Source: Hymenolepis diminuta (Eukaryota > Platyhelminthes > Cestoda > Cyclophyllidea > Hymenolepididae). Taken from it: a stretch of DNA of 64,000 bases. Position 1 is the first letter of the stretch, and each line of letters starts with the position of its first letter. Positions 1 through 14,000 of the stretch are shown in pieces. The DNA lies in NCBI GenBank assembly GCA_900708905.1, contig CAADRB010000007.1, forward strand, positions 2,315,969 through 2,379,968, given 5' to 3'. A program made the translations under genes and the position numbers. The notes under the pieces are model-generated. The model ran no database searches. It saw nothing but the letters and a program-made list of their open reading frames with translations, and was not told where the DNA came from.

Positions 1-3000
1 TTCAGTTTTGAAATTACAACAAATTTGCAAGAATAAAGTGAGGAATCTGTAGTAGTCATGCATTGAACGTAGATATTTCTGTTAATTATCTCGTCATTCT
101 TCACTGGCTTTAGGAGGCAAGAACATTTAGTTAGATACATTTAAATAATTCCTATGGGAATTATTCCTTGTCTATTGTTAATGGGAATTTCAGAAACAAT
201 AAGGTACACAAATAGAATCTTAGTGTTTTGAAAAGAAACAAACATCCTTCATATATTCACAATAATAACAAAATATAAGAGACAATACAAAACTTTACCC
301 TACAGTATTTTTGTGCTATTTTAGTTGATTATTTATGGTATTTAATTCCTAATTTTTATTTAAGGTCTGTGCAACTGAGATCACTAAATACAGAAGGCGG
401 ATTTTCGAAAATTGTTACTCATAAATAATGAATCTTTCGTACCACAAGATCGGCTCAAATGTGAAATTGTAGTCAAGTTAATTGCTTTCTAGTTTCTTGC
501 CGTAGTACACTGTTTCAAATTCTCATGTTTTAATGCCAAAAAGTATGACATTGGAACGAATTTCGTCATTTATTCCCTGCTTCCCAATTGAATTAATATT
601 TGAGGGGATTATTAGTAGGTCTGTTAAGATGTAATTTTTTCTTTGAATAGCTAAAATACTGCCATATTAAAAACAGCTAATATGATTTCAAAATAATAGA
701 GCTTACTAGGGTAGAAGAAAAAACGTACAGTACGAGACCAGTATGGCCGTACCTACTCCGCTATTATAGTTACAGGGCGGTGTAGATGCTCCCTATTTAC
801 AGCACATCACATTATAAACCGTACGTTTTGCTTGGCCTTGGTAGTGTAATGAATTTATTTTGTTTGAATCACTAGATAACGAGTGTTCACATCCGGTCGG
901 CATGAGTGAGCCATTATAATTTTAAAATGGTTTCTCTCTCATTTAAGTAATGCAACAAGACTTGAGGTAGAGCTAGTTCGGGCTCTTCAATTCAATGGTT
1001 TGAGAATAGAATCCGACTAGCAATAAAGTATATTATGTTTCAAACAGCTAACCGCTTCTTTGTTTTATCACTAATGGTAAAGCAAAGAAATTTTGTAATT
1101 AACGTACTAAAATATTTAGACATCGGGAAAAGTAAATCAATCCAATGGAGACCGAATAGGCGGATAAGTTGGTAGAGCTTCGAGAGTTTAGACTTCTGTA
1201 TGAATAGATCGAAGGAAAGGGAATAGGACTAATGGTTAACAAGGAATGAACGACCTTCCCAAATATGAATACTGAGATTTTAGAATAAGCCAAGGTATAC
1301 TGTAGAATAGTGACGAAAATTCGAGAGAGAAAAACGGTAATGATGCACCGGACGAGAAGGAGCAGGAGCCAAATGTTCGCATTCATCGAATAAAATCCGG
1401 TCTGTTAATATTGACAAATTAGTCGAGCCACGGCAAGGCAGAGACAAATGATGCAGTGACCATCGATCCGATAGGGATGAAATTCAGTGAATAAACTTGA
1501 ATCACACGTGCATTCGAAATTAATAATAATTTTTTTATAAGACTGATTAAATTATCACTTAATTCGGAAATAATTTCGTGAAGCATTTGGAATGTAATCA
1601 TTCATGCGCCTTTATTTAAAATCTGCGTACTATAAGTTGGTTTTTTCATAAATTTCCTATCTCCCAATGCTCCACATTTTAAAATGAGAATTCGATCCAA
1701 TAGGTTTTTGTTTGAGTGAGCTTCGTAGTTCATCAATTGAATTAGGCGGCATGTTACGTCATCTACATTCAAATCGTTTTACTATTTTACTTGGTTTAAA
1801 TGTAAAGGAGAGGTGATAAAATCTTTTTTCGATCTTATATGTTAATTTAATTGTAAAAAAGAGTTGAACGAGTGCTTTTATCATTAAAAATGCAGCGCAA
1901 CAGAAATGGATGTTATTAAGCGTTCTGCATAACAAACTTTCGCTGACATATGAAAGGATAGTTTTGAATAATATGCAAATGTATGCTCGCGTCCTTTATA
2001 TGTATTACATTAAGCAAAAAACAAAATTTTGGTAAACAATAGAAGTATATTTCATGGCGGAAAGTAATAACATAGCAACTGTAATGTTTTTTATTTCCAT
2101 TTGTATAATTACCAACACATTTCGCACTTAAAACAACCATTCAAAAATGAGTACCTCTCTCTTTATATCTTGCTGTAATAATATTGTGTTCTTTCGAAGA
2201 AAAAGTTCTCAAACGGTGGAGAGGAGGTATGAGAGAATCTCGCATTCTACCATCTCTCCAGTTGATGTGAAAAAAGACCAGTGGGGTTGGCCATCCGGAC
2301 TACGGGACGTGCACCAGTTAGGATCTATTCTAAGATACTGGAATATTTGGAAATATTTTATAATTATTAACAATATATTTCACTAAACAGTTTGCAAGCT
2401 ATCATGTATTTGAACAGAAATAAAATCGCAGCAAATGTTTACATTAGTCTCATTTTCACTGCCTCAAATTAGCAGCTCAGTCTCTGGAAAGTTAGTAAAA
2501 TTGAATTTTTGTCTGAACTTTTTTCTTTCCACCTTCATAAAACATCAATCTCAATAAATTATTTATAATTCATTATTCATTTTTATGACTAGACGCTTAT
2601 TCCCATGAGATTCACATCCGCATTTGCAGAATTTTAGCGATTCTCTCTTTATAATAAAACAACGGTTGAGTAGAAAGCAGAAAACAGAAGAGAACATAGA
2701 AGAGAATTATAAACATAACAGTTCTATTCGGTGTGCACCCAGTGACATGGAAGGCACTGATGAATTTAGATAAGGTATGCTTTTGGTTTAATAGTAGATA
2801 AATTGTACAAATTCAGGGGCATAACGATCGCTTCTTTTTACCATTAACTCAATAATCGAATTTGAAATAGCATGTAATACTCAAACCTTTGCTGGCTTAC
2901 CACCATGTATATATAACATGTGATTGAACGTTCGATTTATTTGCGGGAGATTTTACGATTACAATTGTTTCATAATAATAAATATTGCTGATACAGTGTT

Positions 3001-5162
3001 TTTTATGGCCATTATTCAGATCTCTGTTAAAATTCATGTAAGTTCACAGCGACCAATTCCAATAAACAGTGAAATATCGTTGAGGGATGAGAAGAAGAGG
3101 ACAATGTAGTTAGGGCATCAAGAGCTTTACCTTATTTGAGTCCGCATTTTTACCACGTTTTAGACTAATCGATTTATTTCTATGATAGGTCATGCCGCAT
3201 TAAGCTACATCAGACCAGTCTCAGTTGAAATAGCGAAATTCCTTCTAAAGTATGTACTTTGTTATGTCAGCTTACGGCCATCTTGATTAATTTATTTAAG
3301 ATTGGCAGCTCCAATAATTAGTTCTCGGTCTAAATTGAGAAACGGATGTGTTTACAAAATTGAACGCTGAATTCCACTTCTAGAATCTGATTTTGAACCA
3401 CATCATCTACCGTCGTTTGTTGTCTGTGACAAATATTAACGAAAAATATGGAAAATTGAATATTTGATAATAGATCGACTTGGAATTTTGTTTCATTTTG
3501 ACCACTTACATAAGTAAAAAATTCCCTTTGAGCAGAAATTTCTCCCAACTCTTCGAAATACTCATTTTATTAATATAATAATACGTTATCGTGCATTCTG
3601 ATATTTATAAACCCATTCCCTGATGATTGAAACTTTACGAAAATTTACCTTTTCAGTAGTTCATCCTAAATTTTTATGGTAGAAGCTATCATCAGCGGGT
3701 ACGAAGAAAATATCATTGCTTGTTTTAATTATACTTATTATAAATAGAACTAATATATTATTGAGTATTATGAAAAGTAACAAGCGTATACCAAATGTTG
3801 TACCTATGCATCAAATTGGCAAAACTACAGCATACGTATATTTTATAAAGTTAATTTAACAGCTATTTATAAAAACAATTAGTGGTACTACAATTTTACA
3901 TTACTTTATTGCATTAGTGACTTCAAATAACAGTAGCGATCTTTTGTGTTAATCTCACGAAGCCTGTTGATTGTATTATTTTTTTGCCTTCTTCACACCA
4001 AATAGTTAAACGATTTGCTCTCGTCATCCAACACTTGCGTTTAGAAGTTTAACAGCTGCATGTAATTCATTCTGCTGGTTTCACAGCCTCGCACTCTCTT
4101 TCTCTAATATTCTACTCCTTTTTCTGATCCCTTCCAGTAACGAATTGAGAACTTTGCACAGAAGACCCCAGGGGTAACGTGTCTTGACTGGATCACACTC
4201 TAGTATACTGTCAGTTTACTCGTTTAGATGGACAAACAGGATGGGCTTGACGACAAGTCGAGGCCAATCTTACTCAAATCCCGGTGTCTAAAACGAAGTT
4301 TATCGTGTGGTTAGATAGTGAGCACCCAGATACCATGTTAATTATCATACGGTAGTTGATTTTAAAAAACTGGAAAAGACAGTATTTTAGGTTGTTATTT
4401 TTCTGCTGTACATCAATGTCTTCTGAGTAGACGGACTCCAATGCAGGAAAGTAGTACACAAAATAATTTTCTAGCTCATATCGTTTTTTCATTCTGATTT
4501 ATTCTGTTCGAGAAGTAAAGGCCCACACGCATCTTTACTACATTATCAGGACATACTTATGCATCTTTTAAACGCCTCGTCTTCGTTTCCTTTAGACATT
4601 CACTCGTGATGTCTGTAATATTGTCACTGTTTTTCCCACCCACCAGTTCGTAGCTGCAACAAGATACATCAAAACCGGGTGGCATGATCAATGGTAGAAT
4701 TGAATAAACTACTAGTCAAAATTATCGTGGACATCATTTTACCCATGATTTTGGAAGATAAATAATGAAACTTCAAAACTGTAACATTACACAATGAAAT
4801 TTTATTTTTTTGAGAATACTTCTTCATTTGACTAGACTTGATTGCTCACGTCTTGGCCCCGCCTCCCCCCCCCCTTCGTTTCATACATCATTGAGATCAT
4901 ATTCTGTTTTCCTTCTTCAGATGCTTTCTCATGAATAAAATTTGCAGACATGTCCTCCGTTGCTCCCAGAGTTGAAATCACGATATAACATCTAAATACT
5001 TGAAATAGCGAATAATTCAATACGGAATAAAATCGTGGGTAGAATGTAATGGAATCAGAATATTAATAGTCTTGCTTTATCTGAGTTCTGAAAGCATTAC
5101 TTTATCCATTTTTATTAAGGGTGCAAATCACTTTATAATATGCATTTTACTATATGCTCAAT
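1..5162. other. no supported gene
   Basis: AT-rich sequence with short open frames only, none with a signal peptide, promoter or splice-supported continuation. Apart from the SINE-like fragment at 2215-2325 I see nothing to annotate. Confidence 0.6.
2215..2325 (-). mobile_element. SINE-like element S1, fragment
   Basis: The body region only: plus-strand GAGAGAATCTCGCATTCTAC, CATCTCTCCAGTTGA, ACGTGCACCAGTTAGG correspond to S2 and S3. The tRNA-like head is absent. Confidence 0.35.
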
Positions 5163-5460
5163 TTTCGTGATTTTATCCATGAGATTCCGGAAGAGTTCAG
5201 AACTTGTAGATCACATTTTTTAATGGAATGGTTATCCATGCCTCTTTGATCCATTTGTCTCTTCTTAAAGCCATGAGCAGGAAGGTCCGTCTAACGAAAG
5301 AATTTTCAGCAGAGCTCACTAAATTTCACTTGAAATGTACAATATTTATCAGCATTTTATATCCATATCACTTTTTACCCATGTATGAATTGTCGAAGCT
5401 TTCATTTGTTTCGTCTCTTGTTTATTTGAAATGCTGCTTTTTCTTAATTTGGTTGTCTAA
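5163..5460 (+). repeat. repeat family C, copy C1
   Basis: Shares TTTTCGTGATTTTATCC, GAGTTCAGAAC, GGTTATCCATGCCTCTTTGATCC (about) and GCCATGAGCAG..GGT with C2. Both carry a short open frame of similar N-terminal sequence (MV...LIHL...AMS..VR), which suggests a coding or promoter-proximal origin. Confidence 0.5.
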
Positions 5461-6310
5461 TTAATTTCATTCCCGAAAATTGAGACTTGCAACTGCGCAG
5501 GAAATGTTTATCCAGACGAACACTCCATATTCTTTCTCGCTGTACCCAGAGTTAAACTAGGTTGACTCAGGTTCTCGATAGAGAATGCATACTCAACTCC
5601 CATTATTTTGCAACTAGGAGCATAAATAATAAATCCCCTTTCTCACTCAGTATCCGTATAACATTTCGCTGGGAGGTATTTTGTGAGTGGGGTAACAGAA
5701 GTGGTGATGCTTCAATGCATTTGCTTTTAAATTAATGGGGCAAGAGAAAAGAAATTAAGTTCAGATTGTTAAGGATTTTAGATTCAGCTCTAATTCATAG
5801 GATGACTTATTTAATAAGCAAAATTTTGCATTGAACAATAGCAATATTAATTGTAATATGTTGTAATGTGCTCATTTCTTGAATTCAAAAGTCACGTATT
5901 CGGTGCTTAACGATCTAATCCGAGTTTCCCATCATTTAAAACTCTTTTAACTGTTCTCTATTTCTCTTACTAATTTATTTAAAAAAGAGTTCTTATTTGT
6001 CCTCGCTGAACTCGTTATCCAATCACGACCAATGCTCTGGCTCAGTGGAGGTCACACGAGCATTTTAAATTTTGTGTGCAATTGTTCAAATTTCTTTAAT
6101 AAATAAACTTTTTGTCTTTTTATAAGTTTAGATTTTTCCTGATAGAATTTTATAAATAAAATTAGACAACTTTGAAGATAAAATATTCTGTATAAAAATT
6201 TGGTTTGGAAAAAAGCTTAATATATCTACCCTTAATTATCCTGTTTTGACTAACAGAGGATTCTCCCATTTTTCAGTTGTACAACAGGTGCACGGCTCTT
6301 GACCCTAACT

Positions 6311-6700
6311 GTTTAGAGTACCTGCGTTGGTTGACTCATAGATTTGCTCAGTCTCTTTATGTATTGCTCCCATATTGATTAATACCCAGGAGCCAGTCGA
6401 TGATTTCGGATTGGTGGTTCAATAACAATCACATGAAATTTGTCAACCATCTTAGTGTACCTCTTTTAGCACGATCTCGTACTCAGTACTAACCCATTCC
6501 TCTTTTCACCCAACTATTCTTCCTAGTTTTTTCTCCTTTCCCCTCTCATGTAATTCCAGTTATCCAATACGCACATGGCCCTACTGAAATATTAGTCTTC
6601 TCTCTCGGAAAAGGCTGACGGGCTTTGTTGGCCTTTAGGGATATCATTAGTTCTAGGAGAGTACATTTAGTCTAACTTGGTCTGACTGTAAAAGTAGCTT
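6311..6700 (+). repeat. repeat family B, copy B1
   Basis: Matches 54911-55285 in order: AGTACCTGCG, CTCAGTCTCTTTATGTATTG, TCCAATACGCACATGGCCCT, AAGGCTG, TTAGTTCTAGGAG, TTTAGTCTAACTTGGTCT and AGTAGCTTTGAG. The middle is pyrimidine-rich. Class unknown. Confidence 0.55.
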
Positions 6701-9700
6701 TGAGTTATCTTGCTTTTCCTTAGGAGTGTCGAGGATCACAAATTGATTGAAGTCTTTTGTACAATACACAAAAGATGTAAATCGATTGCGGATATGTAGC
6801 AAGTCTTTTTTCTTGATCGATAAGAAGTCAAGCGCCAAATTTGTTATATTAGCACAAATCAGCTACTTTACATTTTTCGGGAAAAATGAATCCTTTAAAT
6901 TAAAAAAAAATTCGCAGCTAATTTAAAACGTGAGAGTTATATATTCATGTTTTGGTAGAACTTGGCAAATAATTGTCACTGGGGTGAGTAATTATTTCAA
7001 GTTAAAACAGAGGTTTGCTTAGGGCTACTAGGAGGAAAGTTTGTATTCCCAAAACTCTTAAACCCTCTTAAATACGGAAAGATTTACTTTAATTCTTTAA
7101 TAATTCAACTGTTCAGATTTCTTCCCAAACATTTAATAATGGGCCTAATTTGTTCTTTCATTCTGACAGTATTTTTTGACATCGGCAGGTAGTCACTCTA
7201 CTACACACCCTGTTGCCATTTGGTGCAGTTCACTCTCCCACTCTAGAAAAGAGGCGGAAGCATTTATGAGGTGATTTCAATCCTATTTATAACCACAATT
7301 AACCCATGATTAACTAACACTTGAAAATTTTAACTTTAGTAAATATGTTCGATGCAAAATAAGCATATCCATCGGTCAGACAATTGACATAGTCAGTTAA
7401 AAATAGTCACAAAGCAATGATATTCTGAGAGCAATCGGAATATTTTTTCCCATTCGATCAAAAATACCTTTTAAAGATATAATTAAGACAATGGTACGCA
7501 GCTTACCCAGAAGAGAAGAAAAGTAAAATGGGTAAATTTTACCCTTAAACTGAAGTTTCAACGAATATTCAGTCCTTAAAATTTCACTCCATTCCATTTT
7601 GACAGGATTCGATACATGTGGGTAAAAATTATTATCGTTATTGGTAGTAACCTTGCATTCATTTGTCTTTTTTATAATATCATATTTCACAAACCTGTTC
7701 AAATTCATCTCATCTCACCTCAAATTGGCCAAGGTGACGAGGTTGGGCAGTGGATGATGGCAAATCATGTCTGCTTTCTAACGTTTCCCTAAACTGTTCT
7801 CAATTGTGTTAGTTGGAGAATATCGATTGGGGATTTGTACTCGTCTCTTACGGGATAACTACATTTATGTTTGAAAAATTCAACATACGACGATTACTAG
7901 ATGAGTGGTCTAAATCCTCGACTTTCGTTCTCCCTTCCTATTCCCTTACATTTTTCTTTGTCTCGTTTTTCATTAGTGTACTCCCTCTCTCTCGCTCTCT
8001 CTAATTAACTCGATTCTTAAATTTTGCTATTCAGTAAATCCTGCTTTGCCCCCGACTCTACTTTCTGGATTACTGGGACTGTGGTTTATTATTATTAGCT
8101 GAGAACTATTAGTCTTATCTCCTACAACTCTATAGATTTGATAAATGCAACAAAAGAGAAGACCATTTTAGTTCGAAATATTTATGGACTCCGAAAATAT
8201 ATGAATAATAGTAATCATTTTATTATTACCTATTATTTTAATTACCCGTGGAATAGCATTTGGGCACGCACAATAGCAAAATAATCTCGTAGGGGATGAA
8301 ATGGGGCATCAAAAAGAGATAATTAATGAATTCAGGATGTTAGGGCCATACTTTATTCTGTAAGTCTGGAAGTAGTAAGTTGTCCACTTCCTCATTAGAT
8401 TTATAGTCCACTGCATCGTGTCCTAATGTCTTGAAATTTAAAATTTGACTTCTTTTATCTTCTAGGTAAGTCCTTGACCATGATTTTCGGAACTTCTTGA
8501 TCAGTTACTTACGTCGAATAGTTTGTCGTTTCACTTTGGATTATTTATATCCCCTTACAGACATGGGCGAATAGATAACATAGGCGAAGATACGGTATTT
8601 TTCCACTTTGATAGTGGAATCAGTATCTCATAACAGATACATGCCAGTCATATTCGCAGGTGTTCAATCAGATTTTGGAGTTCTGTGGATAGACAAATTT
8701 TCGCAAATAGACTTTGGATTTACTATTAATCAGGTAATTAGATCGAAAATAAAATTCACCTATTTAAAAACGTTTTCTGAAAAAAAGGAGAGAATTCAAA
8801 TAAAATCTCTTAGTTCTATCATTATGGCCTGAATTCTTGTACTGAATATGGTATAATGATATATAACCCAAGTTTGTCTCCGACCTTATGCCCCTTCCCT
8901 TGACTCGATGGGTTATTTGGTTCCTCTGTTTTCAGGCCGAACAGCTTTTGTATTTTAGTAATTTTGCCTTTCTTTTTAAATAGAAACTGACCTTATTCAA
9001 TTCAGCGATGATTTTCATAACCTCCTTTACACACTGCTGTAAGCCATAGATCACTCTTTGAAGTGTTAAATGGAAAGATATCTGAATTAATAAAAGAGCA
9101 AATGCAAATAAAATATATGGTACTTTCCTTTTGCCTTCATCTTCTCACCAATTACAGCCATGCAATTTGCTTTTCGGTATCTCGTTCTATTTTTGTCACT
9201 ATTCTATAATCTCATTTTCAGATTAGAATTGCATATATAATATGCATTACTCAATTAATTTCTTTTTTTAATTAAGGTAAGTTATACATAATTAAGTTCC
9301 ATATAGCTGGAAATTCTTAAGGGAAAAGCGTACTACTATATGGTTAGCTATCCACAGTACTGGAAAGCAGTAAACTCTCATAATTTTACATACCCCATTT
9401 AGATACTTTAATTTGTATAAAAGACCAAAACGGTCAGTCTGTTAGATAGTACAAACCTGTCAATAATTATATGATCAGTTGGCATACAACGAAGAGATTA
9501 TCACTTCAGTCAAATTTTTCCATTATACATCACTCTCGTCTTTTTTCATCTATCTACTTTATTCAATTTCAAAACACCTTTCACATATATTTGGAAATGA
9601 TACCGCTGTTTTAAAATTTATTGTTTAAAATACCTCAAACGCAAAAATGTTTTTTTATAATTTAAATGATTTCATTACAGCTAAATCATCCCAAGTCTGT

Positions 9701-12700
9701 ATGACAAGTAAGGATTTTTCTTTAATATACAACCCATCTAATTTTCTATGTATTTCTATATATTACCTTAGCGGTATGATAAACTCACAATTTTCACAGA
9801 TATCAAGGGGACTTATTCCGTTACCTGATCATATTATATAAGCACATAAATTTTATTCTGTCAGTTTGAGTCTAATGAAGACTAACCTTGAAGGATTATA
9901 CTCTACTCATATCTCAAAATTAGTTCAAAAACACATTTTAGTTTTAATTTACATAAGATTGCTCGTGTAAACCATGTATCCAAAATATATCGACATCTCA
10001 ATAACCTGTTTTCACTGACTCTACAGCCCGTTCTATGCCCTCTTTACAGACGCTTTGTTCTTACGTCCTATCTCTCGAATTTCTATCGCTGTGTACAATG
10101 TATCTTAGTTTGTTCGTAACTCCAGGCATTCTGATTTGAAAGGGTGACGATCAGTCGTAGTAAAACCGCCTACAGCCCACCGGCCTGCAACATAATTGCT
10201 TATGCCATTAGAGATGAAGACTAAAATGTGTAGTTACATTTCGCCTTAATTGCCTGATGGAGATGAGGTTGATCACAGTCTAGTGTTAAATCGGATTCTG
10301 CCCACCAAATAGTATAGGTTGAGAGCTAAATTAATGACAACTAGAAAAGTAAATACTTTCTGAACCATTTTTTGAACCGTGAAATACCATTTTTGAGTTT
10401 TAATGATAAAAATCTCCCACTGAAAGCGCAGACGTATATTATTACGGGTGTCCGATCAAAAAGGATCATTAAAGGTTCAGGTCAAAGATATGTATCGGAC
10501 AAGAAAATGCAAATTTAGCATTTTTTCTTAGGATTTGTGAGTTCAGTAATTTCGGTTAGGGCGTAGAGTTTAAGATATTTACTTTCAAACTTACGTTGAG
10601 TGTTGGTTTGTTAAGAACGAAAGTTTACATTCCACCATATTTTCACGCCTATTTCACAAATCAATTCCTACTTTATAAGAAAACATAGGTTCCAAAGTGT
10701 CAAGGCTTACAAGAACGGTTAATAGATGCCATCATTTTACAGTTACAGATCCGTCTACTTGATATAAGCTAGGAATTTTACTCTTGGAAAATCAAATCAT
10801 CTTCGCTCTATTCAGTGAACTAAACCGACGCTAATTTAAAGTTTACTTGATATATGATGCATTTATAAATCTTATATGTTTGTAAATTACTTTCATTTCA
10901 TTTACTTTCATAATATTAAATAGTTTTGTCTCAAATATTTAAGGCACTTCTGTATCCAGTTTCACACTAAAATTCCAATCATAAATCTCATTTTGGATGA
11001 ACAAAGTTTATCTAAGATGTATAAAGGCTAGAAATGCCGTTTTCCGGTTTAAAAGTAGTAAATGTGGGAAATTAATTGAATGTGACGGCACAAGCGTGGA
11101 ATCAATTAAAACTTCGACAAACAGGAAAAATAATTAAAACAAACTTATTTCATATTTTAAAAACACTTGTAAAAAATTGTCAAATAGAATAATATGTCAT
11201 TATTAGAGAAATATAATCTTTTTACTATTCTGGCCATTAGAATAAATAAACTTTCTAACTCACACAAATTTATGCCTCTAACCCTCAAAAGGTGAGTTTT
11301 GTCTCTGGCAAAATGTTTAAGCCTGGTCAATTCAGATGTGCGCATTTTTAACCTTACGAATTTAAACAGTTTGAGATTAAGAAAGTACATATGATGGCAA
11401 ATGTTTTTGCTCTTGAAAATCAATATTCATAATAATTTTATTGAAAGTTATGCTCGAACCGAACCCTCTCACAAATATCAAGAAATGACCTCTTAAGGAC
11501 AAGTAAGCTATAGTCACGACTAGAGCTAAGCTGAAATCTTGGTTTCAAAACGGAAATCCCTATTTTCCCATTCTTCACCTCCCAACAAACAATAAAACTC
11601 TTGACTCTATCCACAGTCTAGAACGTATCTTAATTAATTAGTTTTGTTTAAATATACTAACCAAATAGTCTTCACATGGGATTAAGTGACTGTAATTTTA
11701 TGAAAGCCCATATTTCTTTTAGATTTTCGTTCTCGGATGTGATAAGAAGGATATTTAATTTCAAATTCATTTTCATTGATCTAGATTTATGTCAGAGTAA
11801 AATATTTAAATCATGCGTTTCTAAGTTCTATCCCACTCTCAGATAATTCTATCAGATTTGCATTTTTTGTTTTACGCTACCTATGAACCGAAATAATCAG
11901 TCTACCACTCTGGTATTGCTAAATGTCAAAAAAAGGTACTGCAGCGATAGTTAATTGTGATCTGTATTAAGAAGGTGGAAAATTGGTAATTTAAACAAAC
12001 ATTTTATTAAAAAATTAACATTTGCCTTTATTAGTCTCACTTACCTACTTATGACTTTAAAAGGCACTAATACATCATGAAAGCTAGACAGTGGAACATT
12101 AAAATATTAAAAGGCGAATTACACACCTTATGAGAATTATTTAATGCTTCCGACATTCAAACAGAGTAAGACTTGGCGACATCCTGACTTTATTACGTAC
12201 TCCACTTTGATCCTCGTTTCATTCCCTACTGACTATTTTGTAATTTCGCGTTTTAAGGAGCTAGCCCGTTATTAAAACTTACAAAAATAATAATAATCTC
12301 TACCAAATATTGTTCCATTTTGCCTTTTTCCTATCTTATTTAATTCTAATCAATCCTTTAAAATGTATATGTTCTTTTCATTGAATAAAATTTATCCAAA
12401 ACATATCAGCATTGTCAAGTTGAATTTGGAAACAGAATGCTCCCAGCAGTTTCCTATCTCTAAGCTGCCATTTCAAAACATCACTGGAGGATGCAAGTCA
12501 ATTTTTTGTCAAGGTTGGAGTTTGAACCTCAAGTGGAAAGGAAAAAACTCTCATCGAATTTGTTTTCTCTTATCCTTAAACAATTTGTAATCCTGTTCAA
12601 TAGGTCTTTTTTAAAACCAATTTACGCCAAGTTCACAGCCAGTATCCGCCGATCTGTGTGTATTTATGTTGCCTACTACTTAAATACTTTAATATCATGT

Positions 12701-13550
12701 CTTATGAAATTAGGGTCATCAAATAAAATTGACAATTATAAATTATAGAATACCATTAATAAATATCTTGTTGCAGAGGTGGATGAAAAATAACCCTTTA
12801 TAAACAATCGGATTAAAGGTTGAGTCAATGGTATATATTATGGGAATTTAATTTAAATACAATCTATTGAGTTATGCTATGCTAAATACATCGTCTTTTA
12901 CTCAGCCATGAGAAGAGGTAATATGTCTGTGAAGAAAGAAATTAAGTTTTTCTTATTGGGGAGCATCTGAATATAGGGCACTCCAATAAGGGTTGAAGGT
13001 AATGAATCGAGTAGGAGAGATATAATAATACTCCAAAAGCCTTACATATTATACCTCTGGAATTAGACCGTACTCTTTTGCTCCTTTTGTTATATAGTCT
13101 TTTGCTTCCCGCTCTAATGGTTCAGATTTTTTTCTCTATTTCCTGAGTAGATTTGCGTTTAGAGAATTCAGAACTTATCCGCCAGTTGAGTTATTTTTAC
13201 GGTTGATCCAACACTTCAGGTGCATAACCTCATGAAATAGTCAAAATACTATCAGAATACTAAGAACCAACATGATTTGACATATCAGAGCTCAAAAATG
13301 GCGGCTTTAATCAAGTGTAGGTGCTAATTGTTATATTTGAAATAATTATAGAGGGATAGAAAAGTTAAAACATATTATACTAAGCATATGAAATGGAAAA
13401 TATTAGATTAACGTCACCAGATAAAGATTACTTTTCACTCTCTAACTATCTAATATTTATTTTAAGTTAATATCTCCAACAATATGTATAAAATGAAACA
13501 TTTTGCAAATGTTTGAACCATAATCTTTGATTAAAATAAATCTCTGGAAT
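6701..13550. other. no supported gene
   Basis: Open frames up to 103 codons occur (7397-7708 minus; 7813-8004 and 8608-8832 plus) but without promoter, splice or composition support. A TATAAAAG at 9417 precedes a 45-codon frame without a signal peptide and is not called. Short pyrimidine runs lie near 7980-8000. Confidence 0.55.
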
Positions 13551-13559
13551 AATATCGTG

Positions 13560-13565
13560 TTTATT
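13560..13565 (-). terminator. poly(A) signal overlapping the stop codon
   Basis: Minus-strand AATAAA contains the TAA stop at 13563-13561, so the 3' untranslated region can be little more than the 10-30 nt from signal to cleavage site. Confidence 0.6.
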
Positions 13566-13953
13566 TAATAGTGATAACTACTTGATGAATAAATCGCGGC
13601 AATTCTGGAGCTTTCTTTTCTGCTTCTTTGCGTTCACGCCTCTCAATTTCTCTTTCCAGTCTGTCTAATTCTTCCTCCTGTTCGCGGATCTCCAATTCCT
13701 TCTCAATGTCCTCCAGTCTCGTATAGATCTTTCGTTTTCGACATCTCCCTTTAGAACATCTCCGTCCTCCCTTTGGACCTTTCACTGCATTCTTTTGTTG
13801 ATTTTCTGTTTCCTTTTCCTCTTCCTCATTATTCGGTAATGTCTCGATCGTCACCTTCGTAATGGTTGAGGTTCGTTTATCGATTTCATGAGCTCGAGCA
13901 TAATGAACGACGAAGATTGTAAGTGTTAAAGCGAACAGTGCAATTTGTTTCAT
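13561..13953 (-). CDS. small secreted charged protein, single exon, family unknown
   Basis: The 130 codons run from ATG to TAA without an intron. Residues 1-21 are a textbook signal peptide: MKQ, a hydrophobic core IALFALTLTIFVV, and an A-R-A cleavage site. The mature protein starts HEIDKR and has a Glu-rich stretch (41-52). A Gly/Arg/Lys-rich patch with two Cys follows (Cys66 and Cys71 in GGRRCSKGRCRKRK). A strongly charged helix (about 78-113, EDIEKELEIREQEEELDRLE...) is likely coiled coil, and the C-terminus is hydrophobic (FIHQVVITIK). I do not recognise the family. A TATA box 39 nt upstream and an AATAAA overlapping the stop frame a very compact transcription unit. The start is the first ATG after the TATA and begins the signal peptide. 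Base composition is less AT-rich than the flanks. Secretion is well supported; function is unknown. Confidence 0.75.
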   Translation of the reverse strand: MKQIALFALTLTIFVVHYARAHEIDKRTSTITKVTIETLPNNEEEEKETENQQKNAVKGPKGGRRCSKGRCRKRKIYTRLEDIEKELEIREQEEELDRLEREIERRERKEAEKKAPELPRFIHQVVITIK

Positions 13954-13979
13954 TTTTGAATCAAACGAATATTGATTTG

Positions 13980-14000
13980 GTGCTTTTATATAGAAAGCAC
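13980..14000 (-). promoter_or_regulatory. TATA box inside a 7-bp inverted repeat
   Basis: On the minus strand TATATAAAAG (13992-13983) lies 39 nt before the ATG of the secreted-protein gene. It sits within a perfect 7-bp inverted repeat, GTGCTTT at 13980-13986 and AAAGCAC at 13994-14000. Normal TATA-to-start spacing would put the transcript start within about 5-12 nt of the ATG. Confidence 0.6.

Noticed and set aside
1099..1386. 95-codon hydrophobic frame on the minus strand
   Set aside because: No promoter, poly(A) signal or conserved feature; length is within chance for AT-rich DNA.
12363..12748. Two overlapping plus-strand frames of 75 and 85 codons
   Set aside because: No start context, signal or homology; likely chance.
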